From Caprella mutica (taxonomy: Eukaryota; Arthropoda; Malacostraca; Amphipoda; Caprellidae): a DNA stretch of 64,000 bases. The stretch lies in NCBI GenBank assembly GCA_947561585.1, contig CANNZV010000122.1, positions 62,001-126,000 on the forward strand, written 5' to 3'. The notes under the pieces are model-generated. The model made no database searches and was not told the origin of the DNA. It saw nothing but the letters and a program-made list of their open reading frames with translations. Below are positions 18,990 to 29,243 of the stretch, in pieces (the stretch's first letter is position 1; each line of letters starts with the position of its first letter). Made by a program: the position numbers and the translations under genes.

Positions 18990-20177
18990 TTATCCAAGTT
19001 GCTGTTTTAATACTAACCTTACTGTATTTTGAAAATCTGAATCTTCTTCTAGAATCGGAATCATCGCCGTCACATTTGGCAAAACTATATCCTTTAAATT
19101 TTTAGACCATCGGTGTTTCGGTAAAGGATTCAACCAAATGATGCTGGTTGTTTTATCTTTTAAAAGTTCTAAAAAAGTTGCTATCTTTTTTAATTTATTA
19201 AGGTGATTTTCTTTTAAAGAATGATTCACATCCAAGCCTCCATCACTTATAATTATAGCAGTTGTCGAACTTCTATTTGCAACTTGTAAAGCAGTTTTTA
19301 ATTTAATTGGCTTACTCAAATTAAACTCAAGAAAAACATATCCCATTGGATGCCCCTGAAAATAATAAACAGGTGCCTTGGGATGTCCACCTTCATTTTT
19401 GGCAGAATGAATAAACCTTCTTACTAAGTCATGAAAAGGCATCATCGAACCTTTTACATCACCAAAAATCATCAGGGTATCTGCTCGATTGATAAATCCA
19501 GTATCAAAAACTGGTTCTAAAAATAGTCCATCTCTTGCGATTGCTTTTACTGTTTCAGGTATATCGATTTCCTTTTGAAGCCCCTTCTTTTCTTTACGTC
19601 GGAAGTACTGCCAAGTCTTTACCATTTCACGACGAGTAACAGAAAAATATTCATCCGAGTGTAAATAATGGTCTTCATATTTTCTTCTTGAATCATCTTC
19701 TTCCATTTCATTTAACTGCGGTTGGAGGAACTTTTCTTCTATCTCATTTTTCGAAGATTGAGTTTTAGGTTCTTCCTCTTTAGCAGGTTTTTCATTTTCC
19801 TTGAAAGTTGGGGATTCATTAGTTTCAGATCTATCAGCGGGTGAATCCGTTTCTTTTTCAACCTCTTTTTTAGTTGATTCCTTCTCCAAAATCTCTTTAG
19901 ATTCATTAAGCAACTGGAGCAATTCTAACTTTTCTATTTCGATAGCTTGATCTAAATATCTTTCAAAATCCTTCTCATCCTTATAATCTTGTAGGTAAAG
20001 GATTTTACAAAATTGTTTAAATATGCGAAGGTCTTTGTCATAAGAAATATCTCCATCATGTAAACAAGTAATAAATAATTTGTACTTATCAATCCAACGT
20101 TCGTAGCCAAGCCCTTTTTCTATGCCATGGAAAAAGTGCCAGAAGAAAACAGGACGTTCTAAATTATTTTTAGTCAT
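18990..20177 (-). CDS. vWA-like protein, partner of MoxR ATPase
   Basis: 395 aa. The N-terminal region of about 90 residues (FFWHFFHGIEKGLGYERWID) is helical. A very charged linker of Lys, Glu and Ser runs from about 95 to 165. From about 230 a von Willebrand factor A-like domain follows: TLMIFGDVKGSMMPF, a strand with YYFQGHP, and IIISDGGLD. The MIDAS motif DxSxS is altered to DVKGS (D240, S244), so metal binding may be weakened. vWA proteins of this type are known partners of MoxR AAA+ ATPases, bridging them to clients. The gene sits 58 bp downstream of the MoxR gene in the operon. Confidence 0.72.
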   Translation of the reverse strand: MTKNNLERPVFFWHFFHGIEKGLGYERWIDKYKLFITCLHDGDISYDKDLRIFKQFCKILYLQDYKDEKDFERYLDQAIEIEKLELLQLLNESKEILEKESTKKEVEKETDSPADRSETNESPTFKENEKPAKEEEPKTQSSKNEIEEKFLQPQLNEMEEDDSRRKYEDHYLHSDEYFSVTRREMVKTWQYFRRKEKKGLQKEIDIPETVKAIARDGLFLEPVFDTGFINRADTLMIFGDVKGSMMPFHDLVRRFIHSAKNEGGHPKAPVYYFQGHPMGYVFLEFNLSKPIKLKTALQVANRSSTTAIIISDGGLDVNHSLKENHLNKLKKIATFLELLKDKTTSIIWLNPLPKHRWSKNLKDIVLPNVTAMIPILEEDSDFQNTVRLVLKQQLG

Positions 20178-20235
20178 TTAAAAAATGATAATTATCTATT
20201 TTATAAATTGAGTTTTCGAAAACAACCAATACTCT

Positions 20236-21330
20236 TTATTTCTCTCTTTCTCTTTTAAAAGCTGCAATAGTTTTTAATAATACTGGATAATATTTATCTA
20301 GTTTTTCTAAACTAGAGGTCAGGTCATTCGGTTTTATTTTCTTAACAGCAATATCATAATCACATGCAATAATAAGATCTAATAATTCACTAGTAGAAAC
20401 CCGTTTATTATCGGCTGCATCTTTATCAATATCTTCTCTTAATTCATTAAATCGTTCAATTGCTTTATCTACAAATTCTTTATTTTCTTGCATCAAACTT
20501 GGTAAATGAGCCTTAATGATTTCTTTAAGCAAATCGTCATCAGGAAAACGAATGTACATAAATAAGCACCTACGCAAAAAAGCTTCTGGTAACTGTCTTT
20601 CATCATTACTGGTAATAAAAATAATAGGTGGATAGCCTGCTTCAATTATTTCATTAGTTTCAGGAATTGTAAATCGTCTTTCATCTAATTCCAAAAGCAA
20701 ATCATTTGGAAAATCAATATCCGCCTTATCAATTTCATCAATGAGAAGTATCGATGGATTATCAGGTGTAGAGGTTAAAAAAGCTTTTGCTAATGGGCCA
20801 AAACTTCGATAAGCCTTAATATCTTCTTCTCCTTTTGAGTTTAATTTTGGTGTCCCTAACTGTCCATCTCGTAATCGAGCAACATGATCAAACGAATAAA
20901 GTCCATCAACTGCTTTAGATGTCGATTTAATATGCCACTCAAAAAAATGTTGTTTATAATTTTTTCCATACCATTCAAAAGCCAAAGATTTCGACAGTTG
21001 GGTTTTCCCACTTCCAGGTTCTCCTTTTAAAAGAATGGGGCGTCGTAAGATTTGAACTAATTGTATTAAGTCTTTTAAATCTTGACTAGCGATGTAAGGA
21101 AAAATTCTTTTACTTGCTTTAACCTTTTTTCCTGACGAATCCTTTTTAGGTTTGAAAGACGCAGTACGGTCATTCTCTTCAAAAACAAAATCGCAAACAT
21201 TGTAATTGATAACTACAACACCGTTTTCTCGGTTTTGCTCTTTTCTTAAAATCTCAAACCGTGATTCTAATTCTGGAAAATTGGGGTCAATAAATGGATA
21301 TGGCTTTACTTTGATATTTTTTCTGGACAT
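20236..21330 (-). CDS. MoxR-family AAA+ ATPase
   Basis: 364 aa. Walker A is GEPGSGKT (103-110) after ILLK, Walker B is LLIDEID (195-201), and a sensor-1-like ITSNDERQLPEAFLRRC includes the Arg finger and RRC. An insertion before Walker B (RLRDGQLGTPKLNSKGEED) is present. MoxR ATPases use ATP to remodel or activate partner proteins together with vWA proteins. Only 5 bp separate this gene from the upstream caspase gene, so they are tightly coupled. In the MoxR-vWA conflict systems described in the literature, this ATPase is the regulatory motor controlling effector release. Confidence 0.9.
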   Translation of the reverse strand: MSRKNIKVKPYPFIDPNFPELESRFEILRKEQNRENGVVVINYNVCDFVFEENDRTASFKPKKDSSGKKVKASKRIFPYIASQDLKDLIQLVQILRRPILLKGEPGSGKTQLSKSLAFEWYGKNYKQHFFEWHIKSTSKAVDGLYSFDHVARLRDGQLGTPKLNSKGEEDIKAYRSFGPLAKAFLTSTPDNPSILLIDEIDKADIDFPNDLLLELDERRFTIPETNEIIEAGYPPIIFITSNDERQLPEAFLRRCLFMYIRFPDDDLLKEIIKAHLPSLMQENKEFVDKAIERFNELREDIDKDAADNKRVSTSELLDLIIACDYDIAVKKIKPNDLTSSLEKLDKYYPVLLKTIAAFKREREK

Positions 21331-21335
21331 TCTTA

Positions 21336-23108
21336 TTATGATTTAAGTTGAAAAAAGCCTAATAATTCTTTAAAAAATGTTTCTCGATCATCAATGGTAA
21401 ATTCACAATGATCATGTATTTTATCTATCAATTCAAAAATTTCATATTTCTCATTATTATTAGCATAAAAATCAGTTACTGCAATTTTTTGAATTTTTTC
21501 AGATTGAATTGCTTTTAATTTCTCATTTGCACTCCAAGCTATAAAATCAAATTTATTGACAGGAGTAATTTCATTGGTCACCACTACTTTGGGAAAAGTG
21601 CCAATTTTATCTTGAAATTTTTCTCTTGGAAAAAAATGATTGCCTTGTCGCTCTTCCGAAAAGATGACAATCAATTTATCCAAGTATTCATTGTCTTCTA
21701 ATTCTTCTTTAAATTTTTCATAAAGACTTATAAATTCATTGCAAAATTCAAGGAAGCTCTCTAAGAATTTTTCTGAACCAACTCTTGACTCTAGAAGAAT
21801 CACGATGGGTCTAAATTCTTCTTTATTTCCATCTTCATCAAATATCCTTTTTAGCCTATCAGTAATCCACTTAACATATTTGAATTTGATATTATCACTT
21901 ACTTGATTGTCAATCGCAGCATTGTCGTATACAAATTTCCAAATATCATCTTTCTCTCCAATTTCCTTATTTCCAAAAGTTGAAAAATCAATTGGTATAA
22001 GATCACAGTTTTCTTGATTAAGAATTTGAAACTCTCTTAATTTTTGAAAAATTACTCGATGCTGAAAACGTTGTACTTTAAAGTTGTACCCAATCGTAGA
22101 AAGAATAATTAGGTCATCTGATCCATCAATAAGTTGAGGGTTTAATTCTCCTTTTTGTTGGGAAAAATTTAAACTAGAAATAACTGTTTTTGCCAAACGA
22201 TCAATGGGTGGTTTTTCTTTTTCTTTAAGTTCAAATGAAAAATGCCCTTTCCCATTTTCGACAGGAAGTTTTTCATACTCGATACTTTGACTATCTTTTA
22301 CATTTTCATCTCGATCAAATTTACTTTTTAATCGATTTAAATTTATAGTTGTAAATGGATTGGTATTCTCTTCTAAAAAATGATAAAACACATTTGCAAA
22401 TGGACTCCCTTCTCCAAATCTCCCATCAATTGCTGCCTCATCATTGGAAGCCGCTGTCAAAACCCTCCGTGAAAAATGCTCCTCTCGACCTGCACCTTGA
22501 TTTCCTAAATTAATTGCACCTGCAAAACAACAATCAAGTACTAACAATAAATGTCTACACTTTTTATCTGTTCTAAAATCACTAAATCCTCCATAAAGTT
22601 TATTATATGAAATCCAGCCATCTTGAGTAATATCATCAGCATCAGCATCGAAAGGTAAAATGTTTCCTAAATTATCTTCAGGAGAAACAACACCATGTCC
22701 TGCATAATAAATCAAAAGGCAATCTTCTTCTTTTACATTTTTTCTTAACTCTCTAAGATGTAGAATAATATTTCTTTGAGTAGCATTTTCATTGTATAAA
22801 CACTTAGTTTTTATATCATCATATTCGATAACAGGAATTTCATTATCCTCGTATTCCCCTTTTAATTGGATATTCTTTTGAGGATCATCAGGTAAGTGAA
22901 AAGTATATTTTGTAGTTAAAATATTAACGATCTGACTAGCGTCTCGTACTGGATTATTTAGTGGACGTAACTTATTAGTAGAGGCAGATTTATCATAATG
23001 ATCCACAGCAACTACAAATAAATAGTAGTCTCCTTTAACAGCAAGAATTTCATTGCCATCAAAATCTTCAAAACCTGTTGTTTCATTATTTCCAATACCA
23101 TTCCCCAT
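21336..23108 (-). CDS. Caspase-family (C14) protease with C-terminal domain of unknown type
   Basis: 590 aa. The caspase fold occupies about 27-300: FVVAVDHYD, catalytic His138 in YYAGHG and catalytic Cys194 in VLDCCFAG, so the dyad is intact. A processing-like acidic stretch (FDADADD) lies between them. Residues 310-590 form a second domain with alternating strands and helices (LIILSTIGYNFKVQRFQH, IVILLESRVG). It has no Walker motif and may be an inactive nucleotide-binding-like or other sensor domain; that is only a guess. It overlaps neither neighbour (9 bp and 5 bp gaps), so it is clearly in the operon. Confidence 0.85.
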   Translation of the reverse strand: MGNGIGNNETTGFEDFDGNEILAVKGDYYLFVVAVDHYDKSASTNKLRPLNNPVRDASQIVNILTTKYTFHLPDDPQKNIQLKGEYEDNEIPVIEYDDIKTKCLYNENATQRNIILHLRELRKNVKEEDCLLIYYAGHGVVSPEDNLGNILPFDADADDITQDGWISYNKLYGGFSDFRTDKKCRHLLLVLDCCFAGAINLGNQGAGREEHFSRRVLTAASNDEAAIDGRFGEGSPFANVFYHFLEENTNPFTTINLNRLKSKFDRDENVKDSQSIEYEKLPVENGKGHFSFELKEKEKPPIDRLAKTVISSLNFSQQKGELNPQLIDGSDDLIILSTIGYNFKVQRFQHRVIFQKLREFQILNQENCDLIPIDFSTFGNKEIGEKDDIWKFVYDNAAIDNQVSDNIKFKYVKWITDRLKRIFDEDGNKEEFRPIVILLESRVGSEKFLESFLEFCNEFISLYEKFKEELEDNEYLDKLIVIFSEERQGNHFFPREKFQDKIGTFPKVVVTNEITPVNKFDFIAWSANEKLKAIQSEKIQKIAVTDFYANNNEKYEIFELIDKIHDHCEFTIDDRETFFKELLGFFQLKS

Positions 23109-23117
23109 AGACTATTT

Positions 23118-26100
23118 CTACTTATCTAATAATTCTTTTAATTTATCCAAAGAAACTTTTTCTACAAAATAACTAATATGATCACTCCCTACAACATGTA
23201 AATTTTCCTCCTTAAATTCTGGAAATATTTCCATGCTTTTGAGTGTTACACACATATCATTATGCTTATCTTTTTTGAAAACAAAATGACTAATTGCTCC
23301 ATACTTAACCCTTAAAGTTAATCCTTTTAAAAATCTTTTCCACCTTGGATCACCTGCTTTAGACTTTATTTTTATCTCTGTCGTATCTCCTGCGATAATC
23401 GAATAAGGAATTTTCCTTTTTTTTCCTTTAGCATTAAGTTTGTCTAAAAACTCAGATTCAGTAGGACTCATTTGGTTAAGTGTAAAGAAAATTCTCTTTC
23501 CTACCTGCTTCCCTATAAAACTTAGAATAGGCATATAAGGCTTAAAGTAAGCTGATCCGTTCATTGCTTTTGTCAACATAGCAAAAACTGATTTTCTAAA
23601 ATCAGAAGCCTCTGAACCTCCATTGGGAGTCCCCACTTGAATTAACTTTTTTATAATCTCATCACCTTTTTCGTGTTCTAAAAATGATCTAGAAACCAAT
23701 CCTCCCATTGAGTGTGCAATGATTGTTATCTTCTGTTTTTTATTTTTATACAAACCAGCTTCTTTAAGTTGTGCTTTTAGATTCTGAGCAGTTTCTTCAA
23801 TTGGAGTATTGAGGTTTTCATAATCGAAAGTTAAGACATGATCAAATTTTTCATGCAACGAAGTTAGTTCATAAAAAGCCATTACTTGGCCATCTGTATC
23901 GCCAATAATACCGTGTATGAGTAGTGCAATATTATCAGATTTAATTTTATCGAAATGTCCTTTTTCTACTTTAGATTTAGATCCAATTCCATTTTCCAAT
24001 CGGCAAAGTGCTAATGTATTTAACTTCTTCTCTCCTACTATTGGATTCCAAATTAATTTTTTAAAAAATAATTTAATTGAGCCTTTTACACTTTTTTCAG
24101 TAATCGAACCATCCTCTATAATTCTACCTGTTGTAGGAGCTGGAAGTTTTTCAACTCTTATATTTCCCTTATCATCACTAATCCCAATTGGTATGTATAA
24201 GTCCGATTCTTCATCGTATGCAAAAGGAATTATTGACTCATCTTTTAACAATTTACTTTCTGGCTGAATTACTAATGGTTGTTCATTAGAAAGAGATCCT
24301 TCTACGTCTTCTAGTTCAAGAATGCTTAATTCCGTATCAGGAGTTGCATTTGTAAATCCTCGATGGAATACTTGATTGCTACCGACTGCATTTCCCCAAA
24401 GATTAGATGGAGGCAACATTATTTTATTTAAATCTATGCTACTTGCAGATTTGTTTTTAGCACTTTCGTTTACTCTTTTTTGAGCATCAGCGACCGAGAC
24501 AATTCTCACCTTAGCTTTAAACTTTTTAGGAGCAACAATTTTAGTATTTAAAATTTCTCCTTTTCCATTCTTTAATTCAACTGACTGTTTTGATGGAGGA
24601 AGAGGGCATTTTATTTTGATCGGAATAGTAATGCACCTCCAACTTACAGGTGTTTCAAGGTTTTCAAACCCCATAAATCGCTTGATCGTTCCTCCATCTA
24701 ATGGAAGGTCATCCTGTTGATATTTATCAAGACTAAATTCTTGCTCGGAAACAAAAACCTTTAAATAATTAGTCACTTCTGTAATCCCAAGGTTATGATA
24801 CTTTCGATTAAACGTATAAGGAATTGTATTAATCGAAGCGATAATATTTCCATTTTTATTCTCTACATCAAATTTTAAATTAGCAGGATTGTCTGATGGA
24901 TTTAGTTGTGTAACTTCCATTGAACGTTGAATGCCATATTGACTTGATAATTGAATAACCCCTACAAAGTAAGAGGACTTTGGCGACTTAATGCTCACTC
25001 TTATTGCAGGTTGAATCAATTCGTCCTTTGCCCCATGTTTATATTCTAAAGCGACTTCTTTGGGGTCAGAAAGTACTCTAGTTGCTTTTACAGTTTTAGC
25101 AATATTTAGAGATGTGATTTTTTGACCTTCGATTACTTCGATGTCAATTTTTATATTTTTCCTTTTAATATTAGAATCTGGATTTTCGTTTTGTATTTGT
25201 TTAATGCTATACCATTTTCCAATAGCATCAACCGATTTCATGAAATCTAATACATCTGGTTGTCGTTTGAATTCAGGAATTTCACTTCCTATTTTTGTGA
25301 GAATATATTGTTTATTAATAAAATGAATAAGATGACTTGCTGATTTTTGATCGACTAAATCCACATATTGATATGCTGTAGTTTTTAGAGGATCTAACTT
25401 CTTAGTTCTAGCTTTACTTATGTCTTTACTGACTGCTACCTTCAAAGTCGGAAATGCCATTTTGGAAAAAACAGCTGTAAGGTTTAGTTCATTTTTTAAA
25501 GCCTCAGGAATAGCCGTTGCATCCAAAAGAGTTTCAGTTGCTCTGACTTCAATAGCTTTAACTTCTACTTGAGATTTGTTATTTTTAAAAATTTTTATCA
25601 AAGTATCCCCTCCACTTAACGAAGGAACAATTCCATTAACCAATCCTGCAGAAACTATCCATTCATTCACTTCATCCTTACTGTTAAAATGTACAGGATA
25701 TTCTTCTTTTATCTTTCGAATTCTAGAACCTAAGAACTTCAAATTTTTCTTAGCACCACTCAAAGCAGATACATTTGGAATCTGTCGATTCACTTTATCT
25801 TGAACCATTATTTTCACTTGAGCAATAATATCATCATAGGAATATTCAACACCTCCATTCATTAAGACATTGAGTAAACTATGAGTAAAAATGCCTCTTC
25901 TTTTGTTATCGATCCGTAATTCTTTGGCAGTCTCTGTATCTCTTGATGCTGCTAAATTTACATGCCACCCTTGCTTGGTATGTATATTTTTTTTATCGTT
26001 TGAATAAGTATAAAAATTATTTTCAGGAGCTAAAGAGTTTGCCTTACTCTCTCGATATCCAACAAAATTAGATAGTTTCGATAAATTTCTATTTGGATTA

Positions 26101-26699
26101 TCCTCTCTAGATTTAACCTCATTATTTACACTTCTAGTATTGTCACCTGAATGGCAACAATCCATGATTGTTAAAAAGTGGATACCCTTTTTTTGTTTAG
26201 AATTTTTGGTTTTTCCATTTGTAGCTTTCCATATTAAATATGCTAATTCTTTATCCACCAAATCTTTACCAGACTTTGTTCGACTATCCACACAAACTAA
26301 TGTTTCCAATTGAGGATTAGCTTTCATGTGGTGAAATTCTTTAGGAGCAACTTGATGAGAACCATGTCCACTATAATAGAAGATACAAATATCTTCATTT
26401 TCAGGTTTTGCCTTATCGTAATACTTAAATGCATTAATGATATTTTTCCGAGTAGGTGCAATAAAATCAGTTGTTTTTATTCCAGCTTCTTGTAGGGCTT
26501 TATCATCATCTGAAAGTCCTTCACTTAATTTGGTAGGTGCTAATAAAAGTTTAGGTTTTGCAAATGTGATGTTTTTATCTGAAGAAGATAATTTTTCAAA
26601 AAATTGTAAACTTGCAATCACATCATTAATACAACCATAAAGAGGATTATGTGGATAATGGTTGATTCCTACAAAAATAGAGTAGATTGTCTTAGGCAT
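23118..26699 (-). CDS. Caspase-lipase fusion protein (first gene of conflict operon)
   Basis: 1193 aa. The N-terminal caspase (about 5-320) has SIFVGINHYP, His112 in YYSGHGSH and Cys182 in IMDCCHSGDN, an intact dyad. A central beta-rich region (about 330-700) is homologous to the one in the pseudo-caspase-TIR protein (shared patterns VxAGxVxGIxPSL and IxVEIIEGQ). The C-terminal alpha/beta hydrolase (923-1193) starts with ALLIHGIIGDTDG; the nucleophile is Ser997 in AHSMGG, with likely triad partners Asp1148 (HNDMC) and His1174 (SDHISYF). This resembles PGAP1/lipase-type esterases. The fusion suggests a protease-controlled membrane-lipid or ester-hydrolysing effector. Confidence 0.85.
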   Translation of the reverse strand: MPKTIYSIFVGINHYPHNPLYGCINDVIASLQFFEKLSSSDKNITFAKPKLLLAPTKLSEGLSDDDKALQEAGIKTTDFIAPTRKNIINAFKYYDKAKPENEDICIFYYSGHGSHQVAPKEFHHMKANPQLETLVCVDSRTKSGKDLVDKELAYLIWKATNGKTKNSKQKKGIHFLTIMDCCHSGDNTRSVNNEVKSREDNPNRNLSKLSNFVGYRESKANSLAPENNFYTYSNDKKNIHTKQGWHVNLAASRDTETAKELRIDNKRRGIFTHSLLNVLMNGGVEYSYDDIIAQVKIMVQDKVNRQIPNVSALSGAKKNLKFLGSRIRKIKEEYPVHFNSKDEVNEWIVSAGLVNGIVPSLSGGDTLIKIFKNNKSQVEVKAIEVRATETLLDATAIPEALKNELNLTAVFSKMAFPTLKVAVSKDISKARTKKLDPLKTTAYQYVDLVDQKSASHLIHFINKQYILTKIGSEIPEFKRQPDVLDFMKSVDAIGKWYSIKQIQNENPDSNIKRKNIKIDIEVIEGQKITSLNIAKTVKATRVLSDPKEVALEYKHGAKDELIQPAIRVSIKSPKSSYFVGVIQLSSQYGIQRSMEVTQLNPSDNPANLKFDVENKNGNIIASINTIPYTFNRKYHNLGITEVTNYLKVFVSEQEFSLDKYQQDDLPLDGGTIKRFMGFENLETPVSWRCITIPIKIKCPLPPSKQSVELKNGKGEILNTKIVAPKKFKAKVRIVSVADAQKRVNESAKNKSASSIDLNKIMLPPSNLWGNAVGSNQVFHRGFTNATPDTELSILELEDVEGSLSNEQPLVIQPESKLLKDESIIPFAYDEESDLYIPIGISDDKGNIRVEKLPAPTTGRIIEDGSITEKSVKGSIKLFFKKLIWNPIVGEKKLNTLALCRLENGIGSKSKVEKGHFDKIKSDNIALLIHGIIGDTDGQVMAFYELTSLHEKFDHVLTFDYENLNTPIEETAQNLKAQLKEAGLYKNKKQKITIIAHSMGGLVSRSFLEHEKGDEIIKKLIQVGTPNGGSEASDFRKSVFAMLTKAMNGSAYFKPYMPILSFIGKQVGKRIFFTLNQMSPTESEFLDKLNAKGKKRKIPYSIIAGDTTEIKIKSKAGDPRWKRFLKGLTLRVKYGAISHFVFKKDKHNDMCVTLKSMEIFPEFKEENLHVVGSDHISYFVEKVSLDKLKELLDK

Positions 26700-27301
26700 C
26701 GTTAATTATTATTTGGTTTAATTAGAGTTTATCAATTCAAGTTTCGAGCAATACATTGAGTCATTCACTTAAAAGGATTTAGGTAAACATACATAATTTT
26801 TATCATTTATCACCTAGAAGGTTGCAAAAAATATCTGATATAATATTTCTTTATTTAAGGTCTAGTGGACATCAGCCCCTTTCTATATACTTTACAATTA
26901 AGCCGTTTACTTTTATCTTCTTACTTGAGTGAATTCAAACTACAAATAATTTCCATATTTTGAAATCCTCTCACATTTAATTGGCTCTATGTGATTTTAT
27001 GTGGTTTCCTAAAAAGGTTTTGTATAGAAAATTTCAAAATGTAGTAAATCCAAGGTTTTCGGCATATTCAATATTTATTATTCAGAATTAACTCTATTTG
27101 TTATTATAGAAGAACTTAGAAAATTCTTGAACTAACTAACCATAATTTTATAACTGTTAATTTCTATTTAAAGGCACTCTCATTAGTTAACAAAATATTA
27201 AAATCGGGACAAATACATTGAATATAAGGGAAACTGCAAACCTCTTCACTTCGACCAGCGTTTTTTAATCAAAATGTATTATTTTTATTAAAACATATAG
27301 C
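26700..27301. other. Gene-free divergent region
   Basis: 602 bp, AT-rich, between the conflict operon and a divergent secreted-protein gene. I see no ORF, no long inverted repeat and no perfect TTTG-N19-TAnnTTTG promoter. It presumably holds the promoters of both units. Confidence 0.6.
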
Positions 27302-28207
27302 ATGAAGAAATCTTTACTTTCCATAATCTTTTTATTCCTCCTCCCATTTGTTGGTCTTTCGCAAAAAGATTCAAATCATAAAAACGCTACCAATGAAGAA
27401 GTGGTAATCTGTGAAGATGAAAATAAATTATCCTTCCACAGTCATGCCCAATGTATTGGATTGGAAACTTGTGATTCTGGTTTACGATATGTTTCCGCTG
27501 TAGACGCTTCCAAAAAATATGCACTCGAAGAATGTTGTATCTGTTGGGATAATCCTAGCGAAAATTGTAAAAATGATAATCCTGATTATTACGAAGATGA
27601 CCCAATTTATGAAGAGCCTGAATTTTATATAGATGATCTATGGTGGTTGGATGGCGGCGAACCCTACTTTTATTTGATTGCATTGGCTAGTAGTGTTGCA
27701 CTAGTTTCTAATGAAGTTTCATTTAATGTTTCCTATCCTTTTCTCCCTCCAAAGTTGACCACGAGCCTTCGCCAAACGATAGAGCCTACCATTGGAGGAA
27801 GTTTACTTTTTAGGAAAAATTTTAAACCAGATGCATTGGAGTATGGAGTATCGGTATACAGTTATAGTGTGACAGAAGACCAAGGACAAGGGAGATCGTC
27901 CTTTTTTGATATTCAAAATTATGTTTTATCATTTGGATATTTACATGAAATGAATCAACATTTTTCTTCTCAAAAAGATCGCCTAATTGATGTAAAAGTA
28001 TACGCTGGTCCTACATTAACTTATGGCTGGAGTTTTAATGGTTCAGACGTAAATGATCAAGTGGGAATTGGAGGAACGGTAGTAATAGCTATTCCTATGG
28101 GAAAAAGATTAAACTTCGATTTACGTGGTAATTTTTCAAGTTACTCTTCTGACTTTAGTGTTGGATTACGATGGTTATATCAGCGGAGACTTCCTTGGAA
28201 ACGATGA
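27302..28207 (+). CDS. Secreted or outer-membrane protein with Cys-rich segment, unknown function
   Basis: 301 aa. Sec signal peptide (MKKSLLSIIFLFLLPFVGLS). Residues about 35-80 contain a compact motif HSHAQCIGLETC..A..YALEECCICW with paired Cys and His, resembling small zinc- or disulphide-stabilised motifs found at the start of other Bacteroidota proteins. A very acidic, Tyr-rich linker (DNPDYYEDDPIYEEPEF) follows. The C-terminal half has alternating amphipathic beta-strands ending in RWLYQRRLPWKR, which could form a small beta-barrel. No homologue is recognised. Confidence 0.7.
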   Translation: MKKSLLSIIFLFLLPFVGLSQKDSNHKNATNEEVVICEDENKLSFHSHAQCIGLETCDSGLRYVSAVDASKKYALEECCICWDNPSENCKNDNPDYYEDDPIYEEPEFYIDDLWWLDGGEPYFYLIALASSVALVSNEVSFNVSYPFLPPKLTTSLRQTIEPTIGGSLLFRKNFKPDALEYGVSVYSYSVTEDQGQGRSSFFDIQNYVLSFGYLHEMNQHFSSQKDRLIDVKVYAGPTLTYGWSFNGSDVNDQVGIGGTVVIAIPMGKRLNFDLRGNFSSYSSDFSVGLRWLYQRRLPWKR

Positions 28208-28318
28208 TTTAGAAAAAGGGAAGACGGATTTATGATTTAAGAAGGTTGTCGAATACCATTGAATCAAAATTATTCGACAACCTTCTTAAATCATAAATTC
28301 GTCTTCCCTTTTTCTAAA
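28208..28318. repeat. Long hairpin between convergent genes
   Basis: Arms of about 45 bp (TTTAGAAAAAGGGAAGACGG and AAGAAGGTTGTCGAATA with their inverses) surround a loop of about 20 bp between two convergent stop codons. It may be a bidirectional terminator. Confidence 0.85.
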
Positions 28319-28336
28319 CTCACAACTAGGTTTTTA

Positions 28337-29167
28337 TCAATTCCCACTTTTCAAAATTCGAATTCCTTCGCTTCTCCCCTCATCAGAATTCAAAATCAAT
28401 TCTTTTATTTTTTCTTTTCCATTCCATATTGAAATAGCAGCAGTATTGGGAGGCATTCTACCTAAGTTTTCTGCATACAAAATAAGGTCATTAGATTCCT
28501 CCGGTAAGTTGAACATAATAGTTTTTACTTTATCCGTAATCTTAAAATTTTTAAGAATCCAAAATCCATTTAAGTTTAAAGAAATAATATCACCATCTAC
28601 TTTATCGCTATCCCATATTTTTATAGTCACTTTTGATTTATCAATATTTACGGTTTCGACAACTTCAGTTTTTCGACCGTTAATATCTTTACTTTTTTCA
28701 AAAATCACTTTAGTTGTAGCAGGAGTGTTACAAGCAGAATGGTCAGGATAATAATTTTTATTTTTATAAAAAACACCATTCCGATTACACTCTCCAATAA
28801 ATTGATATTTCGATTTTAATTCATTCAACCTGTATTGGCATCTTGCCAAGCATTGTCCATTTGGTGATTTTAAAAAAAGCACCTCTTTCATATTATAAAC
28901 TAAATTTTCTCCATTGAAATATCCATCAAGAGTAAAGGTGGAATTAATATTTCTAGTTTGATTTTTTTGAGAAAGTTCAATTTGTTTTCCCACTCCTTTA
29001 ATCTGAGAATGATCTTGTTCAAGATCTATTTCAAAAGACCAATTTCGGGAAGAACCATCTAGATAAAATCGTCCTTTCCAATTCCCATTTAAGTCTTGGG
29101 AAAAAATAGGATTTTGGAAAAAAAATAAAAGGAATAATATGATGTAAGTTTTGGAAATCTCTCTCAT
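28337..29167 (-). CDS. Secreted protein of unknown function
   Basis: 276 aa. Signal peptide with a hydrophobic core (YIILFLLFFFQNPIFS). The first half has short beta-strands (LNGNWKGRFYLDG, FEIDLEQDHSQIKGVG, FTLDGYFNGENLVYNM) that resemble a lipocalin-like or small beta-barrel fold measuring its own product. The second half is IDKSKVTIKIWDSDKVDGDIISLNLNG, a pattern often seen in Bacteroidota proteins as a C-terminal beta-sandwich. No catalytic motif is seen. It is convergent with the gene before it and has a hairpin upstream. Confidence 0.65.
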   Translation of the reverse strand: MREISKTYIILFLLFFFQNPIFSQDLNGNWKGRFYLDGSSRNWSFEIDLEQDHSQIKGVGKQIELSQKNQTRNINSTFTLDGYFNGENLVYNMKEVLFLKSPNGQCLARCQYRLNELKSKYQFIGECNRNGVFYKNKNYYPDHSACNTPATTKVIFEKSKDINGRKTEVVETVNIDKSKVTIKIWDSDKVDGDIISLNLNGFWILKNFKITDKVKTIMFNLPEESNDLILYAENLGRMPPNTAAISIWNGKEKIKELILNSDEGRSEGIRILKSGN

Positions 29168-29243
29168 GGTTAATTATTAATATGAGGGGATTTTCAAAGT
29201 AGGTGGGTCAGTTTTATTTAATCAAATAAAATACCAAGTCTCA

